In this document: one piece after another, positions 11,224 to 22,564 of the stretch
How the letters are laid out: every line of letters begins with the position of its first letter
Position numbering within the stretch: position 1 is the stretch's first letter
From: Timema cristinae
Lineage: Eukaryota; Arthropoda; Insecta; Phasmatodea; Timematidae
Direction of reading: 5' to 3'
DNA: 64,000 nt
NCBI GenBank assembly: GCA_039000515.1
Contig: JBCFYV010000012.1
Coordinates: 9,545,486 to 9,609,485, forward strand
Notes under the pieces: generated by a model
The model's input: the letters and a program-made list of their open reading frames with translations, nothing else
Told to the model about the DNA's origin: nothing
The model's database searches: none
Position numbers and translations under genes: made by a program

Positions 11224-11322
11224 CAACCACTAGTTTGGAATATAAATGCAACCCTTGTTCTATAGTTTGAGATATAAACGCAACTACTGCACTATAGCTT
11301 GAGTTATAAACACAACCCTGTC
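11224..11322. repeat. Small tandem repeat, 3 copies of a 32-bp unit
   Basis: TAGTTTGGAATATAAATGCA (11231), TAGTTTGAGATATAAACGCA (11263) and TAGCTTGAGTTATAAACACA (11295) follow each other at a 32-bp spacing, with about 80-85% identity between neighbours. Confidence 0.75.
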
Positions 11323-11839
11323 AGTTTCTGCAGCACAAAAATACATGAATTTCATTCTGAGCTCTACAATTAGCTGGCGACCTTACACGCCCATCACACA
11401 CTTTACCATAGATAAAAAGTGATGTCTGAGCCCGAGCACAGGTTTTCTAAGCCAATGGAACGTTTCATATCCCGTGTCAAGATGTTTTTAAACACACATT
11501 TTAACTAGGTTAACTAATGCTATTACACGAGTTTAACACACTCATAGGGTCGAGGTCATCTAGTACCACACTTACAGTTCTTGTGTCACGTAGTTGAGGG
11601 ACATGATGCCATCATGTTTCAGGTACTACTAAAGAAGCACTAGTTCAACTTACAAGCTAATACTAATTTACTTTATAATGATATGTACACCCACACTAAT
11701 GATCTGGTCTATGGTGGCAATCGTGCAAGATTCCCTTCCCCTCCCTCTGTATTTCAATACTAGTTCGGGTTATAAGTATCTATGTTAATTAATCTAGTGT
11801 ATAAGTATGTATGTTAATTAAGCTAGTGTGGTCGGGATA

Positions 11840-12005
11840 AATAAGGTAGAATTTAGAGGAAAATCATCATATTTGCTTGGAGGGTATGGAAAACCATTTA
11901 TAAACAACTTTATCATTAGCTCTATCTAGGATCCGAGCCCCAACCTCGTGTCACCGACAAACCAGACTATATGATCCTGACAGACCACGTGCACATCGGT
12001 GTGAG
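11840..12005 (-). mobile_element. SINE2 remnant
   Basis: On the minus strand it runs from GATGTGCACGTGGTCTGTCAG through the class II tRNA-like head, the worn B-box region GGGGCTCGGATCC, the body word AAATGGTTTTCCAT and ATTTCCTCTAAATTC to the tail side. It aligns to the better copy at 29745-29975 but lacks the ACCCGAACGGGT tail. It is an old, diverged insertion. Confidence 0.55.
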
Positions 12006-12799
12006 TAATCTCACAATAGACTGAAAAGCCGGGGGAAAGTATTTTGAGGTTTGAGTCTTCCCAAGGCTACTTGAGGATTGTTTATCACTTGGTGTTCCCA
12101 TCACCTTTCCATGCTAATTTGGGTACACTTCCGCTAGAACAGCCCTCATCATCCCTATCCCTCAGAATAAGCCTTTGATATCCATGACGTTTAAAAATTA
12201 TTATGTACACCCCATATATATGGATTCATCTTAATGTGAATATTTTGACCCAACAAAGATTCAAATCTAAGTATTCCAGAAGAGGTTAGGTCACATTATG
12301 TGACACAACAAATCACTCATCTTTACCATCATTGAGGTATTGTCGAGTGCATTCGAACAATTCGAACCAAGAGGTTCAACCAACTTGTGTAACTGGATTA
12401 CTACCCCTTAGCTTTACTGATTCCATTTTATCAATGCCAGAAACTTGGTCCGTGGTGGGAAGGTAGAGTGTGAGGGGGTGAGAAGTAAAACCACCCCCAG
12501 GCGCACCCCCTAAATCCTTGGTAGTAAGTCGTAACTCTCTGCCTCTTTTTCTCTCATGGGGTCGCAAAGTTAGAACAACCTCCCTTGAGGTAAGGGCTAC
12601 TCTGATAGATGACTCTTGAGGACGTCGAGCTTAAGGGGTTCTGAAACACCCCTTATCCTCCTCTAATTTCTCGTTTCGAGCTTCAAGGGCTTCTTATTAT
12701 ATCATCCTAAAACACCTTGTTACATTTGGTACACCTTAGTATATGATTAGATAAACATTGTCTAACATTTACTTCTACTATAGTCCATTTTTACTAGGA

Positions 12800-13100
12800 A
12801 GGGTCTCATCTGACAGCTAGAAAAGTTTCTAGATATACTTTCACCTATTTATACGTAAATTAATGTGAAATGCAGCTGTCACTTTTGAAAACAACACTGG
12901 AACGAGTAAAGTGTTACCAATGTTGAAAAAATTGATGGGCCTATTTGTATGTATTTTCTTATTCCCTATTAAGATTGGATTGTTTATTCTAATTGGTAGT
13001 TTGAATGTGAACATATTGAATAATGGTTTAGAATTGTTTATAAATAAGTTTAAACATTTATAAACTGTGTAGCTGATTACTTCCAAGATCAAATTTTACT
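12800..13100 (-). mobile_element. MITE-like repeat, diverged copy
   Basis: It contains TTTCTAGATATACTTTCACC, TATACGTAAATTAATGTGA and GCAGCTGTCACTTTTGA in the order seen at 9483-9573 and about 30085-30110. The open frame on the minus strand (83 codons, 12841-13092) is a by-product of AT-rich sequence and matches no known domain. Confidence 0.4.
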
Positions 13101-13215
13101 GAAAGTTTACTGAAACAATTAACTATGTAATTTTATAAATAAGATGATACAAGTTGATTTAAGTTCATAAACTTAGTTTATAAGACTTTCTACAGTTACG
13201 GTACATTCTAAGTAT

Positions 13216-13480
13216 TATTATTATTATTAGCACCGTCTTACTACCCGTTCGGGTTATCGCTCTTACGCTAATGTGTAATGGTAGGGTGATTATGAGATGA
13301 AATGAAGACTACAGTTTAACGTGGAATCGAACCACGGTGGAGGCCTGCATTCCCACATTCACAGATAACTTGTCAAGGTGAAGGAAGGGTTTGGAAATCA
13401 TATAAATCTTGCCGGACGAGGATTGAACCCTGGCCGCCAGCATAGAAGTCTGACACCTTACCCCTAGACCACCAGTCACC
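13216..13480 (-). mobile_element. SINE1, full-length, with 13-bp target-site duplication
   Basis: Flanked by the exact direct repeat ACATTCTAAGTAT (13203-13215 and 13481-13493). Read on the minus strand it starts GGTGACTGGTGGTCTAGGGG (A box TGGTCTAGGGG) and has a B box GGTTCAATCC. The core AAGGTGTCAGACTTCT closely matches tRNA-Arg(UCU), which usually reads AAGGCGTCGGACTTCT. The tRNA-unrelated body follows, then the tail ACCCGAACGGGTAGTAAG and an ATT microsatellite. About 265 bp. It is transcribed by Pol III if active and mobilised by a LINE in trans. Minor indels suggest it is not very young. Confidence 0.93.
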
Positions 13481-13804
13481 ACATTCTAAGTATAAAAATA
13501 ATTTTGAGCAGGGCATTTTACAGGAAGTTATTACGTTGTAACGTGGAAATGTGATGGGAAAAACCATTAATAATAAATCACGTGTATAAAACCACCCCCA
13601 TTGCATTTTCCAGTCGATATTTGAATCTCAAAGCGGATTCGGATAAACACTCTGTGAAGTATAGTACAGGGAGTACCGAATCAAATCGCTTGGAAAATGC
13701 AGGTTATAAATATAAACTGTCGATAAATAACAAATTAATTTTTGAAATGTAACATTTTAAACTCTTATTCATTCTACCCCCACATCTAAAATAATGTAAA
13801 TAAC

Positions 13805-13990
13805 AATTTTTGATTCAAGGAGACGATGCACAACTGCGTAGTCTACCCGTATTTGCGTTGAATAAGAGTGGGAAACCATTTAGGAAAAAAACATCCTCAA
13901 TATACCAGACCGAGATTAAAACCAATAGCTTCCTTCTTCAGCACGGCAGTCAGGACCATTTGGCCACTGAAGAGGTGGAAAGAGAATTAA
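13805..13990 (-). mobile_element. SINE2 remnant
   Basis: On the minus strand the head CCTCTTCAGTGGCCAAATGG leads into a decayed B-box region and the body phrases AAATGGTTTCCCACTC and CAACGCAAATACGGGT, which are typical of SINE2. The 3' tail is missing. The 64-codon open frame across it (13810-14004) is therefore not a gene. Confidence 0.6.
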
Positions 13991-14642
13991 AATCAGTTGG
14001 TTAGAAAGAACTCAATAAATTGCTGTTGAAGAAATTGTTGTTTTCTAAAATTACTTCTTTCCTTTTGAATAATTTAGAAATTTGATATTTTTGGACACAT
14101 ATTATTTATACAGGCTTACATTTTAAAAAGATGAGAATTGTTTGGATATAACTTATATATTTTATCTTCTTAGCTATCATTATAAAAAGCATGGGCAAAT
14201 AAACTTCAGGATCAGAAGGGTTTTGACTCCCTCGAAATTGTTGGATCTCTGGAAAATATCAAAAAGACCAAACTCTAATCAATGGCCAAGTTTAGTTTTG
14301 TAAACATAACATATTAGTATAAAAACCCACCCGTCCGTTCGCACTTATACATACACCTCTCTCTCTTACCCCCTCTCCTACTAATATGTAGTTTTATAAA
14401 AGGATATTGATGTATTACGTCCACATTAAGGTGCCCCCCCCCCCCACTCCGCTCCCGGATCCCAACCATTCATTACAATAGTTTTCGACGGCTTTTGTTG
14501 AAAACAATAACTTCACGTTTAAACATTGAATTCTTTTACAAATAATCAAATAATATAGATAATAATTATCCACAATATTTTTCATTGGCTGAAGACGCAA
14601 ACAACCCATTTGGATTTAAATTACTAAACGATATCTGTACAG

Positions 14643-14871
14643 CAGTGTTTCCCAAACACTTAAGATCCAAGACCCGGTTTTTACAACGACAAATGGGCCA
14701 GACCTACCCAGATCTAGTAGACCCGAGGGAGGAATTTAATTTTTTTCTCACTATTTTGGTTTAAAATAAATTTATTAATACCATTTTACTGGGTCGTATG
14801 CAAAGGGTGTGCTTGTTTACAAAATTTTCAAATTTTAAAAACCTTGGCGATCCGTCCTTTGGGAAACAGTG
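14643..14871. mobile_element. hAT-type MITE, 229 bp
   Basis: The ends are CAGTGTTTCCCAAAC and, reverse complemented, CACTGTTTCCCAAAGG, the classic hAT-like terminal inverted repeat. The 8-bp flanks are CTGTACAG on the left and CTCTAGAG on the right. They agree at six of eight positions, and the right one fits the hAT target consensus nTCTAGAn. The interior is AT-rich and non-coding, so it would have needed an outside hAT transposase. Confidence 0.85.
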
Positions 14872-15029
14872 CTCTAGAGTCTTTAAAATAGGTCGTTAAT
14901 TATTTCAAACCTGCAATAAACTGGGTTTATTTTATAATTTATTTAAAAGGGCTTATTTATTACCAAAAATGAATGGCTAATCCTGCTAGCTTTACAATTA
15001 TTTAAAAAACATTAGTATTAAAATACAGG

Positions 15030-15272
15030 ATTTTTAGCACCACGTATTACCACCCGTTCGGGTTATACCTTAATGTACTAATTACGTAATGGTTTTAGGA
15101 ATTAAGAAGGTTACATTAATAGGAAGTGTACCCTCATTTGTGTGGAGGTAAGGGAGGAAAGCCATTTTGGAGAAACCACCCTCAATGCACCCGACCGAGA
15201 TATGAACCTCGGTCTCCCGTCACTGGCAGTCTAGCCTACTGCAAGAGTAGCACGTTAGACCACGTGGCAAGA
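15030..15272 (-). mobile_element. SINE2 with tail
   Basis: On the minus strand it starts with the head CTTGCCACGTGGTCTAACG (A-box-like TGGTCTAACG), then the B-box region GAGGTTCATATC, the body with AAATGGCTTTCC, and ends in ATAACCCGAACGGGTGGTAA and GTGGTGCTAAAAA. It is nearly complete. The tail is the same as in SINE1, although the head is a different tRNA-like sequence. Confidence 0.8.
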
Positions 15273-15279
15273 AACGAGT

Positions 15280-16000
15280 AAAATAAAGTTATGTAATGTG
15301 TTCATCGAAATTATAATTTAAATATTGAAATGTGTTGCTTATCATTCTAACTTAACACCACATCAGTTGAAAAGAATACAAAAAATTTATTTTCTTAAAA
15401 ATAAATAATAAATAATATTTAAAACTTCATTTTTGTCTAATTATAAGAAAATATTAATTTCTGATTCAATATTAATGCGATGCAATGAACGCTAACATTC
15501 AAAGAAACCAGGAAATATATTTAAATTTTATTGATTGTACCTAATATAGATAGAATAAAATTGGCATTTTTTAATACAAATATCTAACAAACAGCGATAG
15601 AATTGATGCTATTGACGTCTTATGACTAAAAATCAAACTTTTTAAGTAAATATTAGATATACTAATGTTAATTGTAAATTTAAAATAACTAACAAGTTTT
15701 ATCATAAAATAATTTTAATTAAATACAAAAGTTGAATAATTTGCTTCCATGTGATATGACAAGTAAAAACATTTTTATTTGTGTGTAAGTTTGTCCTACT
15801 ATCCAGAAAGAAAATTCCTGTTCCTCTGTTATGTGATGTGAAACCTTGAGTACAAAAGTGGATAATTTGTTTTTAGATAACACGTGTGACACAAACAATT
15901 TACATAAGTTGAGAGTATATCTCGTACAGTGAAAGGTAATATTTTAACATAATTTTACTATTCCTTTATAATTTGTTTACAATTTAAAGTACAACCCACA
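15280..16000. other. AT-rich stretch without a recognised feature
   Basis: Very AT-rich, with poly-A/T words and no open frame of note. I see no gene, inverted repeat or SINE here. Confidence 0.5.
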
Positions 16001-16002
16001 CC

Positions 16003-16215
16003 AGTGGGAACGTGGCCTAATCGTCACTTTTATTTAGTTTGGTTTACTGGTGACGGGGGTTCAGGGTTGGAATCTTGACTAGATGTATTAAGGGAGGTTT
16101 TTACTAAATTGTTTTCCACTTGTCCCATACGCAAATACGCATACATTGTCTTTAAAATATACCACACTTATTCTTACTACCTTTGTGTGATTAATATACA
16201 TGCGTATGGCCTGAT
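16003..16215 (+). mobile_element. SINE2 remnant
   Basis: The head GGAACGTGGCCTAATCGTCA, the worn B-box region GGGTTGGAATC, the body word AAATTGTTTTCCACTTGTCC and CATACGCAAATACGCAT are in SINE2 order. The tail is degraded. Confidence 0.6.
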
Positions 16216-16554
16216 GGTTAGTGGGACGTGGTAAATAACTTACTTTTTGGGGGGGAAGGAATATTTAAAATATGTAATAAACGTGTCAAGCCCTGTTCTA
16301 ATTACTATTTAAACAGTCAACGCCTCTTAGTAGCGTTTGGATTATACACAAACCTTAATATCGTTAATGGTGTAGAGACGAGGAAGATATAATTTGGAGT
16401 TAATGTGGCAGACTTTGCTTGAAAAAAAAACTATTTTGTAAGAAACGCCATCATAACACCTGATTCGGACTTAAACCCGTCACTGACAAACCAGGCCAAA
16501 TAACTTTATATCTAGGCCGCATGCCTACCGATGAGGATAATGTTTTCAATGAGT

Positions 16555-16805
16555 TTAGTAGAGCCAGCTTCGATGGCTGCACGCTCTAAGGAGCTACTCT
16601 CTCAATTTACTATACTGCCGCTGATGGGGAGGTAGTGGCTCTAATCCATGTGGTTAGGCGAACTGAGTTTTATTTTTCCTAAATGGTTTCCCACTATCCC
16701 TTCACGCAAATGTGGGTGCACTTCTAAATATGACCTTCATAATCTCTAAAACCATTAGCGTTATTAGTACATAAACGTATAATCAGAACGGGTGGTGACA
16801 AAAAT
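16555..16805 (+). mobile_element. SINE2, diverged
   Basis: The head GCTTCGATGGCTGCACGCTC is followed by AATGGTTTCCCACTATCCC, CACGCAAATGTGGGTGCAC, ACCATTAGCGTTATTAGTAC and a tail with AGAACGGGTGGTGAC. The whole element is represented but carries many substitutions. Confidence 0.7.
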
Positions 16806-17079
16806 AATAAAAATGTGTTTTAAGGTGTGCCATGCCGTGAGCCAGTGTATTTATTAACCGTCACGTTCAAAAGTACTTCTACCAACCTTCGTTTCTCTAT
16901 GTCCTTAGTTTAGTAAATCAATTTGAATAATGAATAATATTTCTACTCGTGTTTCAAGGCGTATGCAACACATAATTGATTAATTAGTATTTAAGTAAAT
17001 TAAGCTCATTCCGCAGTTAAGTTATAAGTTAATTATACAAAATCATATAATTAATATCGTTTCCAGGATTAAGAGGTCA

Positions 17080-17860
17080 GGATGGCCACTGACGATTCTA
17101 GAGAACACTTATTCAATTATTTGTGGCACTAATGTATAAAATTACTAGTCGCACACAGGCTAGTCATACAATCAATTTAATTAGTATCTATTCTAGGCGC
17201 TAGTGTTGGGTGTGTAATACTAGGTTGAATGTGAAGTCATAGGTAAAATTAGTTGATAAGTTAATGTGCGTATTTTATTTTTGTTTAGAAAGTGCACGCT
17301 GAATAACCTAATAATTTTTAGTGAATAAATACTGTTTACGTAAGGATATATTTCAATAAATAAATAAATGAATAAATAAACAAACAAGTCTAATGCACTC
17401 ATACGAGAGGTCTTATCTTATTTATTGAAACACTCTCGTACTTTTGTGCAGTACTGTACGTGTGTGTGTTTGTGTGCACGCGTGTCTAAGAGAAGGGCGT
17501 TGAAGGGCCCTGCACCACTTTACTTTCCTGGCGTCACTTTACATGAGCTATTTACGAGATGATGGAAGGGGAGGGGGTGGAGGTAAGGGAAAACGCCAGG
17601 AGGTTACATACAAGTGGGCGCCATTTTTATCGCCCCTTTTCCCACCTCAACCCTCATCGACGCCCATTTTTACCTTTTTTTTATACAAGGGTCCTTCCCG
17701 GGCACTCAAAACCACACCCCACAAGAAAAACTGATAGTTAAATAACCACAATTTTAATACGCGGTGAAGTTAAATGGGCAGTAAGTAGATACTCCAGAAT
17801 ATCTCAACTTTGCACGCTTTGGGCTGAAGATATTTTTAGTGGAACGTTTAATACAAGTGT
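17080..17860. other. Unassigned stretch with a GC-richer island at 17450-17720
   Basis: The left part is AT-rich. The island (TGTGTGTGTTTGTGTGCACG, CTGGCGTCACTTTACATG, GAAGGGGAGGGGGTGGAGG, GTGGGCGCCATTTTTATCG) has short overlapping open frames that resemble no known protein. It could be a decayed transposon end or regulatory DNA; nothing decides this. Confidence 0.4.
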
Positions 17861-17867
17861 TACAAGC

Positions 17868-18085
17868 ATCGGTGGTCACATGGTCTAATACGACACTCTT
17901 AGTTTAGCTTAGACTGGATTGCTGGTGGCTAGGATATTGGGATTCAAATCCCGGTCAGATGTATTGAGAGTGGCTTCTCACTCAATCTTGATTAAAATAT
18001 GGGTATATTTCCTCTAAATTGCTACATTACTCATTCCTATACCGTTAGCAAAATTAATGTACGCGTATAGCTTGAAAGAATAGTC
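17868..18085 (+). mobile_element. SINE2 remnant
   Basis: Head ATCGGTGGTCACATGGTCTA (A-box-like), B box GGGATTCAAATCCCGG, then ATTTCCTCTAAATTG, TACCGTTAGCAAAATTAATG and a worn tail GCGTATAGCTTGAA. The T arm is well kept while the tail hairpin is lost. Confidence 0.65.
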
Positions 18086-18167
18086 TTATTAATACGTGGT
18101 AAAAACATAGCACAAGAGTTATTAACAGATTAATCTAAGTGGTACAGGATTAACTTTTAAGTATGAT

Positions 18168-19347
18168 CAGGTGTGGATTCAGGGTGGGGGGAGGGCGGGT
18201 CAAAGGGTCCATTGACCCCCTTGTGAAAGTTAGAAAATTAAAAAAAATAATTAAATGAAAGTTAAAATTTTAGAAATAAAATACAATACATATAAATTAT
18301 ACATTTTTAATCTTTTTACGCGCAGACACCTCTGAAACTGGGTCCACAAGTGCGATGTTCGATATGACTCACGTAAGTGTGGAAAAAATATTAGTTTTCT
18401 GTGTGAATATTGGTCGTGCATAGCGAGTAACGAACATTGTTCCGCATAGAGACGGTAGACTACCACACATCAACGAAGACTAATAATTGCCTGATAGCAG
18501 TTTGTCCACAAATACCGAATATAGAGGATGTGTGGACGGCAGGAGCGGTGGGACTGTGGGGGACTCTGCCCCTTGGAAATAATTTGCCCCCCTTGATATA
18601 TTTCAAATCCTCTGATATTATCGAATATGAATCTGAAAGATGGCCTTAAATCAAACTCTAAATGACCTCTAGGTGCATTCTATTGTCAAAAATTTGTAAG
18701 AGAAGACCACTTAAAATGACTACTAGAATATAGGGATCTAACTGGCAGAAAAAGTCAGGGGAGGAAAGCTTTAAATAGCTTCCAAGGTCATCAAATTTCA
18801 AAATATCTAGGGCAGGACAACTACAAATAGTTTCTAGATGCATGCAATTTTTAAGAATTTTCAAGCGAGGACCACCCCAAATAGCCTAGTTTCTGAAATT
18901 ATTCAATTTTCAAAATTATGTCAGTGGAAGACTGCTTAAAAGATTATCTTCTAGGGGTATCTAACTATCGTAAAACATTAAGGTGCGGATCACTCTAAAT
19001 AGCTTCGAGGGGCATCCGAATTTGAAAAAATGTTTAGGCAAGGAACACATGAAATTGCTTATAAAAATGCTAATTTAAAAAAAATACATATCAAGGCTAA
19101 GACTAATCTTAGCTTCTAGAGCGAACCATTTTTCAAAAAATTGTTGAAGGAGGGCCACCCCAAATAGTTCATAAAAATTATGTGATTTCAAAAAAATTAG
19201 GGAGGATGACCACGGTTTAATACATACATAAGATTAAATATGGATGAGAAAATATTAAACGGCTACAAACAGAAATCTAACATTGTAAAAAACTATTTTA
19301 TTTATAATTATGACCCTCCTGTGACAATGGTCTGGATCCGCCCCTTG
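18168..19347. mobile_element. hAT-like non-autonomous element with GTATGAT target duplication
   Basis: GTATGAT occurs directly before the left end (18161-18167) and directly after the right end (19348-19354). The left end reads CAGGTGTGGATTCAGGG and the right end, reverse complemented, CAAGGGGCGGATCCAGACC, an imperfect inverted repeat of the CAGGGGCGGATCCAG style known from hAT relatives. Subterminal G-rich tracts with GGGTCAAAGGG and TTGACCCCC follow. No transposase is visible. Part of the interior is a degenerate minisatellite. The superfamily assignment is an inference; the flanking repeat and inverted ends are seen directly. Confidence 0.7.
18650..19230. repeat. Degenerate internal minisatellite, period about 50-60 bp
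   Basis: Variants of GAGGACCACCCCAAATAGC, TTCTAGGTGCAT and AATTTTCAAAAATT recur about ten times (for example at 18705, 18767, 18812, 18864, 18920, 18981, 19033 and 19147) with strong divergence. It lies wholly inside the hAT-like element. The 68-codon minus-strand open frame here (18658-18864) comes from these repeats. Confidence 0.6.
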
Positions 19348-19354
19348 GTATGAT

Positions 19355-20434
19355 GGCCATACATTAAAAAAAGCAGGATAATAAATACATCAAACATGAC
19401 ATGTATTTATAATACACGAAAAAAAGGAAAATTAGAGTAGATAGAGAAAAAAACTCAATCACAAAACTATTTATTAAATCTTCCTTTCCATTGGTAATTC
19501 AAATTAACACTGAGTTACATAAAGTCAAATAATTATTATAATTGAATTAGTTTCATTCTCACTGTCAAGCAACACATATTGTCAAGAAAAACTATTTTTT
19601 GTCTAAATACATTCATACATTTAAATTTCCTCTAACTTTATTTTTACTGTCATTATTGAGCATAAATAAATTTACGAAGTTGGTTGCTAATAACTTCAAA
19701 CTAGTACTTCAGTACAAAAGTTATATTAATACGTGCCCTTAAAAGTAAAACAGCTCTAGGAACAAAGAAACAGCACTAAGCGATGAATGTAGCAAAAAGT
19801 AAAACTCAGGTAATATAATTTTCAAATAAAGTTTGCTATCTATTTTGTGTGTAAAAACAAGGACCTTGTTTTGCACTTCTTTCCTAGACAACATTGAAAC
19901 CACATAAGAGCAAACAACCTCATTTCAAAGGTGCATGAAGATACGGTTCAAAATTGTACGGGAAAAAATCCAACTACATAAAGTGGTAATATGGCAAACA
20001 TGTATTGTAAGAAACCTCCTTACTCTTCACAATATTTGTTAAACTAGTTCACGAAAGTCTCGATACTTATTTCTTTAAAAAAATGCATTTCTTGCAGTGT
20101 TGCCATATGGGACTCAGAAACTGAAAACAAAAGTGTGCTTTTTATATAATCCAAAGCAGGTACATAAATTCGGCATGTATTCTTTCACTAGCTATCCTTC
20201 CTGCTACCCCATCTTTGCCGTGATTTCAAGAAACCTCACCCGCAACTGTTTGGAGCGAAAATTATAAACCACATACTAGTAATAAACATCCCCGGTATGC
20301 CAAGTTGGGATCAAACCCCCAGCGTCCCAAGACAGAATCAAGTCATCTGTAGAAACATTCCCTCTACAAAGGTTGACCAGTCCAAGTGAAACTGAATCAA
20401 TCTGCCCTTTTCACGTGGGCCTGTTTTCATATGT
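19355..20434. other. AT-rich stretch without a recognised feature
   Basis: No substantial open frame or repeat that I recognise. A GGGATCAAACCCCCAGC word at about 20308 resembles the B-box side of a tRNA-like head, but no SINE body follows. Confidence 0.45.
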
Positions 20435-20445
20435 GATTCAATAGA

Positions 20446-20588
20446 TTATTATTATTATTATTATGCACCACGTCTTACTACCCGTTCGGGTTATACGCAC
20501 TTACGCTAATGTGTAATGGTAGGGTGATTGTGAGATGAAATGAAGGACCTACAGTTTAACGTGGAATCCGAACCACGGTGGCGGCCTG
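20446..20588 (-). mobile_element. SINE1, 5'-truncated, with 11-bp target-site duplication
   Basis: Flanked by GATTCAATAGA on both sides (20435-20445 and 20589-20599). Only the 3' half is present: CACGTTAAACTGTAGGTCC through ATAACCCGAACGGGTAGTAA and an ATT tail. A target duplication around a truncated copy shows that truncation happened during insertion, as expected for LINE-type priming. Confidence 0.92.
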
Positions 20589-20884
20589 GATTCAATAGAG
20601 AAACTTTGATTGAAATAATGATAATAGCTACCACGAATTAGCGAATCAACTACGAAATACGTACCTGGTATTCATTCACCTAGCTAAAGGTTTTCATATG
20701 AACTTTGCCAAGAGCTAATGTACTAACAAAAATACCATTCCTATCAGTAGATGGTTTTTGTTATATTCATATTAAGAGGTCTTTATAAAATCTAGTGGAT
20801 TTATTTTTAACAAAAATCAATTATTATATATATAAAGTACATTTCATTAAACGACTTCCCTCAAACTATTTTTTTTAAACAAAG

Positions 20885-21080
20885 ATACCCAGCTCAGTTA
20901 TCTCACGGTCTAAGGCTTCCCTCTCACAACAGCCCGAACTGCCGATGACAAGGAGATCTAGGCTCAAATCTCGGTCGGGTCTTTTAAGGGTGGTTTTTAA
21001 TAATGGGTTCCACTCCATCCACGAATATGATGGTACAATTACTCTCAAATTCCACCTTCCTCATCTATTCACTAGCGTAA
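20885..21080 (+). mobile_element. SINE2 remnant without tail
   Basis: Head CCAGCTCAGTTATCTCACGG, TCTAAGG, CCGATGACAAGGAGATC, B box GGCTCAAATCTCGG, body AATGGGTTCCACTCC and CACTAGCGTAACTAATG. It ends before the hairpin tail. Confidence 0.6.
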
Positions 21081-21084
21081 CTAA

Positions 21085-21510
21085 TGTGTGCTTGTGCCAA
21101 AGGTACTAAAGTGTCATCCGTAAGCTACGTAACGCTGTTGAGAGGGGGAGGGAGTTACAATGTCTACATTTCGTTACATGAGGGGAGGGTGGGTGCGTCA
21201 CAGTGCTATGTAAATACAGACCCTATACTTAAATTATATGTTGAAAACATAATATTATTGATAATAAATAAAAATAATAAATTATTGTTGTAAAATTATT
21301 GGAAACCCTTATTTAAAATTAATTCTGAGCAGGGTTTAGTATTAAATCTGATTCCTTCTTTTAATGTCACAAAAGCTTCCTTATGTGATAATTACATTCA
21401 CTATTATTGTGAAAAGTTACGTAACACCAGTTGGGGGGAGAGGGGTCAGGTTAAATGTTTACTTAGTGTTATATGGGCAAGAAAAGGTTAAAAAAAAGGT
21501 AACATAAACG
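21085..21510. mobile_element. DNA-transposon-like element with CGTAACAC ends, copy 2
   Basis: The left part carries CATCCGTAAGCTACGTAACG beside a G-rich tract. The right part carries AAAAGTTACGTAACACCAG, GGGGAGAGGGGTCAGGTTAA and AAGAAAAGGTTAAAAAAAAG, lining up with 9290-9405 of copy 1. The terminal bases of copy 1 are not seen at the right end, where a Harbinger-like element begins 20 bp later. Confidence 0.55.
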
Positions 21511-21529
21511 CGTTCTGTTGTTTATGGTT

Positions 21530-22077
21530 GGCACCTTTGATACAGGCGTTTCGTGACGCGCGACAAGCGACGACAGGGTGACAAAAAATAGAGTACTAAA
21601 CTCTGTCACGCACCATTTATGTCGTTGCGATCTTAAAAGTGTGTCGTCATAACCTAAGAAACGCCGCGTCAAAAATGACGTACGATGATCCAAGATACAT
21701 TTTATTCAATGGGGCATTTTATACGGCTGTCAACTTTTGTGTCGCCATGTTGGCGTGACTGCAAGGCAACCATAACCTCTACGCCACTTGTGTTGGAACC
21801 TCAATGCATCTCAGTATCAGTATCAGTGTACTTCAGTAGGAGGTATTGCATTCCTTATTGGTTATTTATTGTCTACCGCTTTATTTGGTCCCGAAATGGA
21901 AATATTAAGAGGAAAATAAAGCACGAATCCTTATAAGTGGTAGAAAAGAAGAGACTGGCAGGCCTGACCTCTGTTTTACATTTCATCCCACAATTTTCAT
22001 AACGCACGACATATGTTACTTGTATAAAAAACAAACGCCCATGCCGTGCGTCACTAAACGCCTGTATAAAAGAGTCC
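21530..22077. mobile_element. Harbinger-like MITE with 30-bp inverted repeats
   Basis: The left end GGCACCTTTGATACAGGCG with TTTCGTGACGC pairs with the right end, which reverse complemented is GGACTCTTTTATACAGGCG with TTTAGTGACGC. TAA follows the right end, fitting the TWA target of PIF/Harbinger; the left flank GTT does not match, so one side has mutated or the call is slightly off. The end sequence and the adjoining TATAAAAGAG resemble the Harbinger element at 27641-28115. The 83-codon open frame at 21685-21936 shows no known domain. Confidence 0.6.
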
Positions 22078-22560
22078 TAAGACTTGAAAGGACGGAAACA
22101 TTTCTCTAAGACGTTAAAACAACAAATCTGAGCGGCGATCATATTCAACTGTTAACAACCATAGTTGGCTCGAAGGAAACCAACACGGGGCAAGTTTGAA
22201 GCTAACCGAGGGTTGTTTGTGAACCGTGAATTAGTTCCGCGAGTCGAGTTGTGATGGGGGAAGACTTCATCGCTTCCAGGCTACCTTGCTCTGATATTAC
22301 CACGTCAAGATAAAAGATCTATTTCCGCCTTCCTAGGAGGTCTCCCAACAAAATGGTATCCGACTAGAAGGTAGCTTTGTTCAAGGCTTGACTATGACAA
22401 ATGTTTCTAATGTATCAGCTGAGACATTGACATAATCACCGGTGGAAATGTTATTCCTTACGTTCTCGTGTTACTTTGTTAGTCATTATTTATTAGATAG
22501 GCTTGATACGTTCGTAATTTACGCTTTATCTCCATCTTGAAAAACCGTTTCTAGTAGTCA
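22078..22560. other. Unassigned stretch
   Basis: Moderate GC content, no recognised gene or repeat. Short words such as AACCATAGTTGGCTCGAAGG give no homology that I can name. Confidence 0.4.
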
Positions 22561-22564
22561 AATA

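Noticed and set aside
12376..12567. 63-codon minus-strand open frame
   Set aside because: No recognisable domain. The sequence is a short GC-richer patch without start context or neighbours.
21685..21936. 83-codon open frame within the Harbinger-like MITE as a transposon protein
   Set aside because: No motif of a Harbinger nuclease, Myb or MADF domain is visible.
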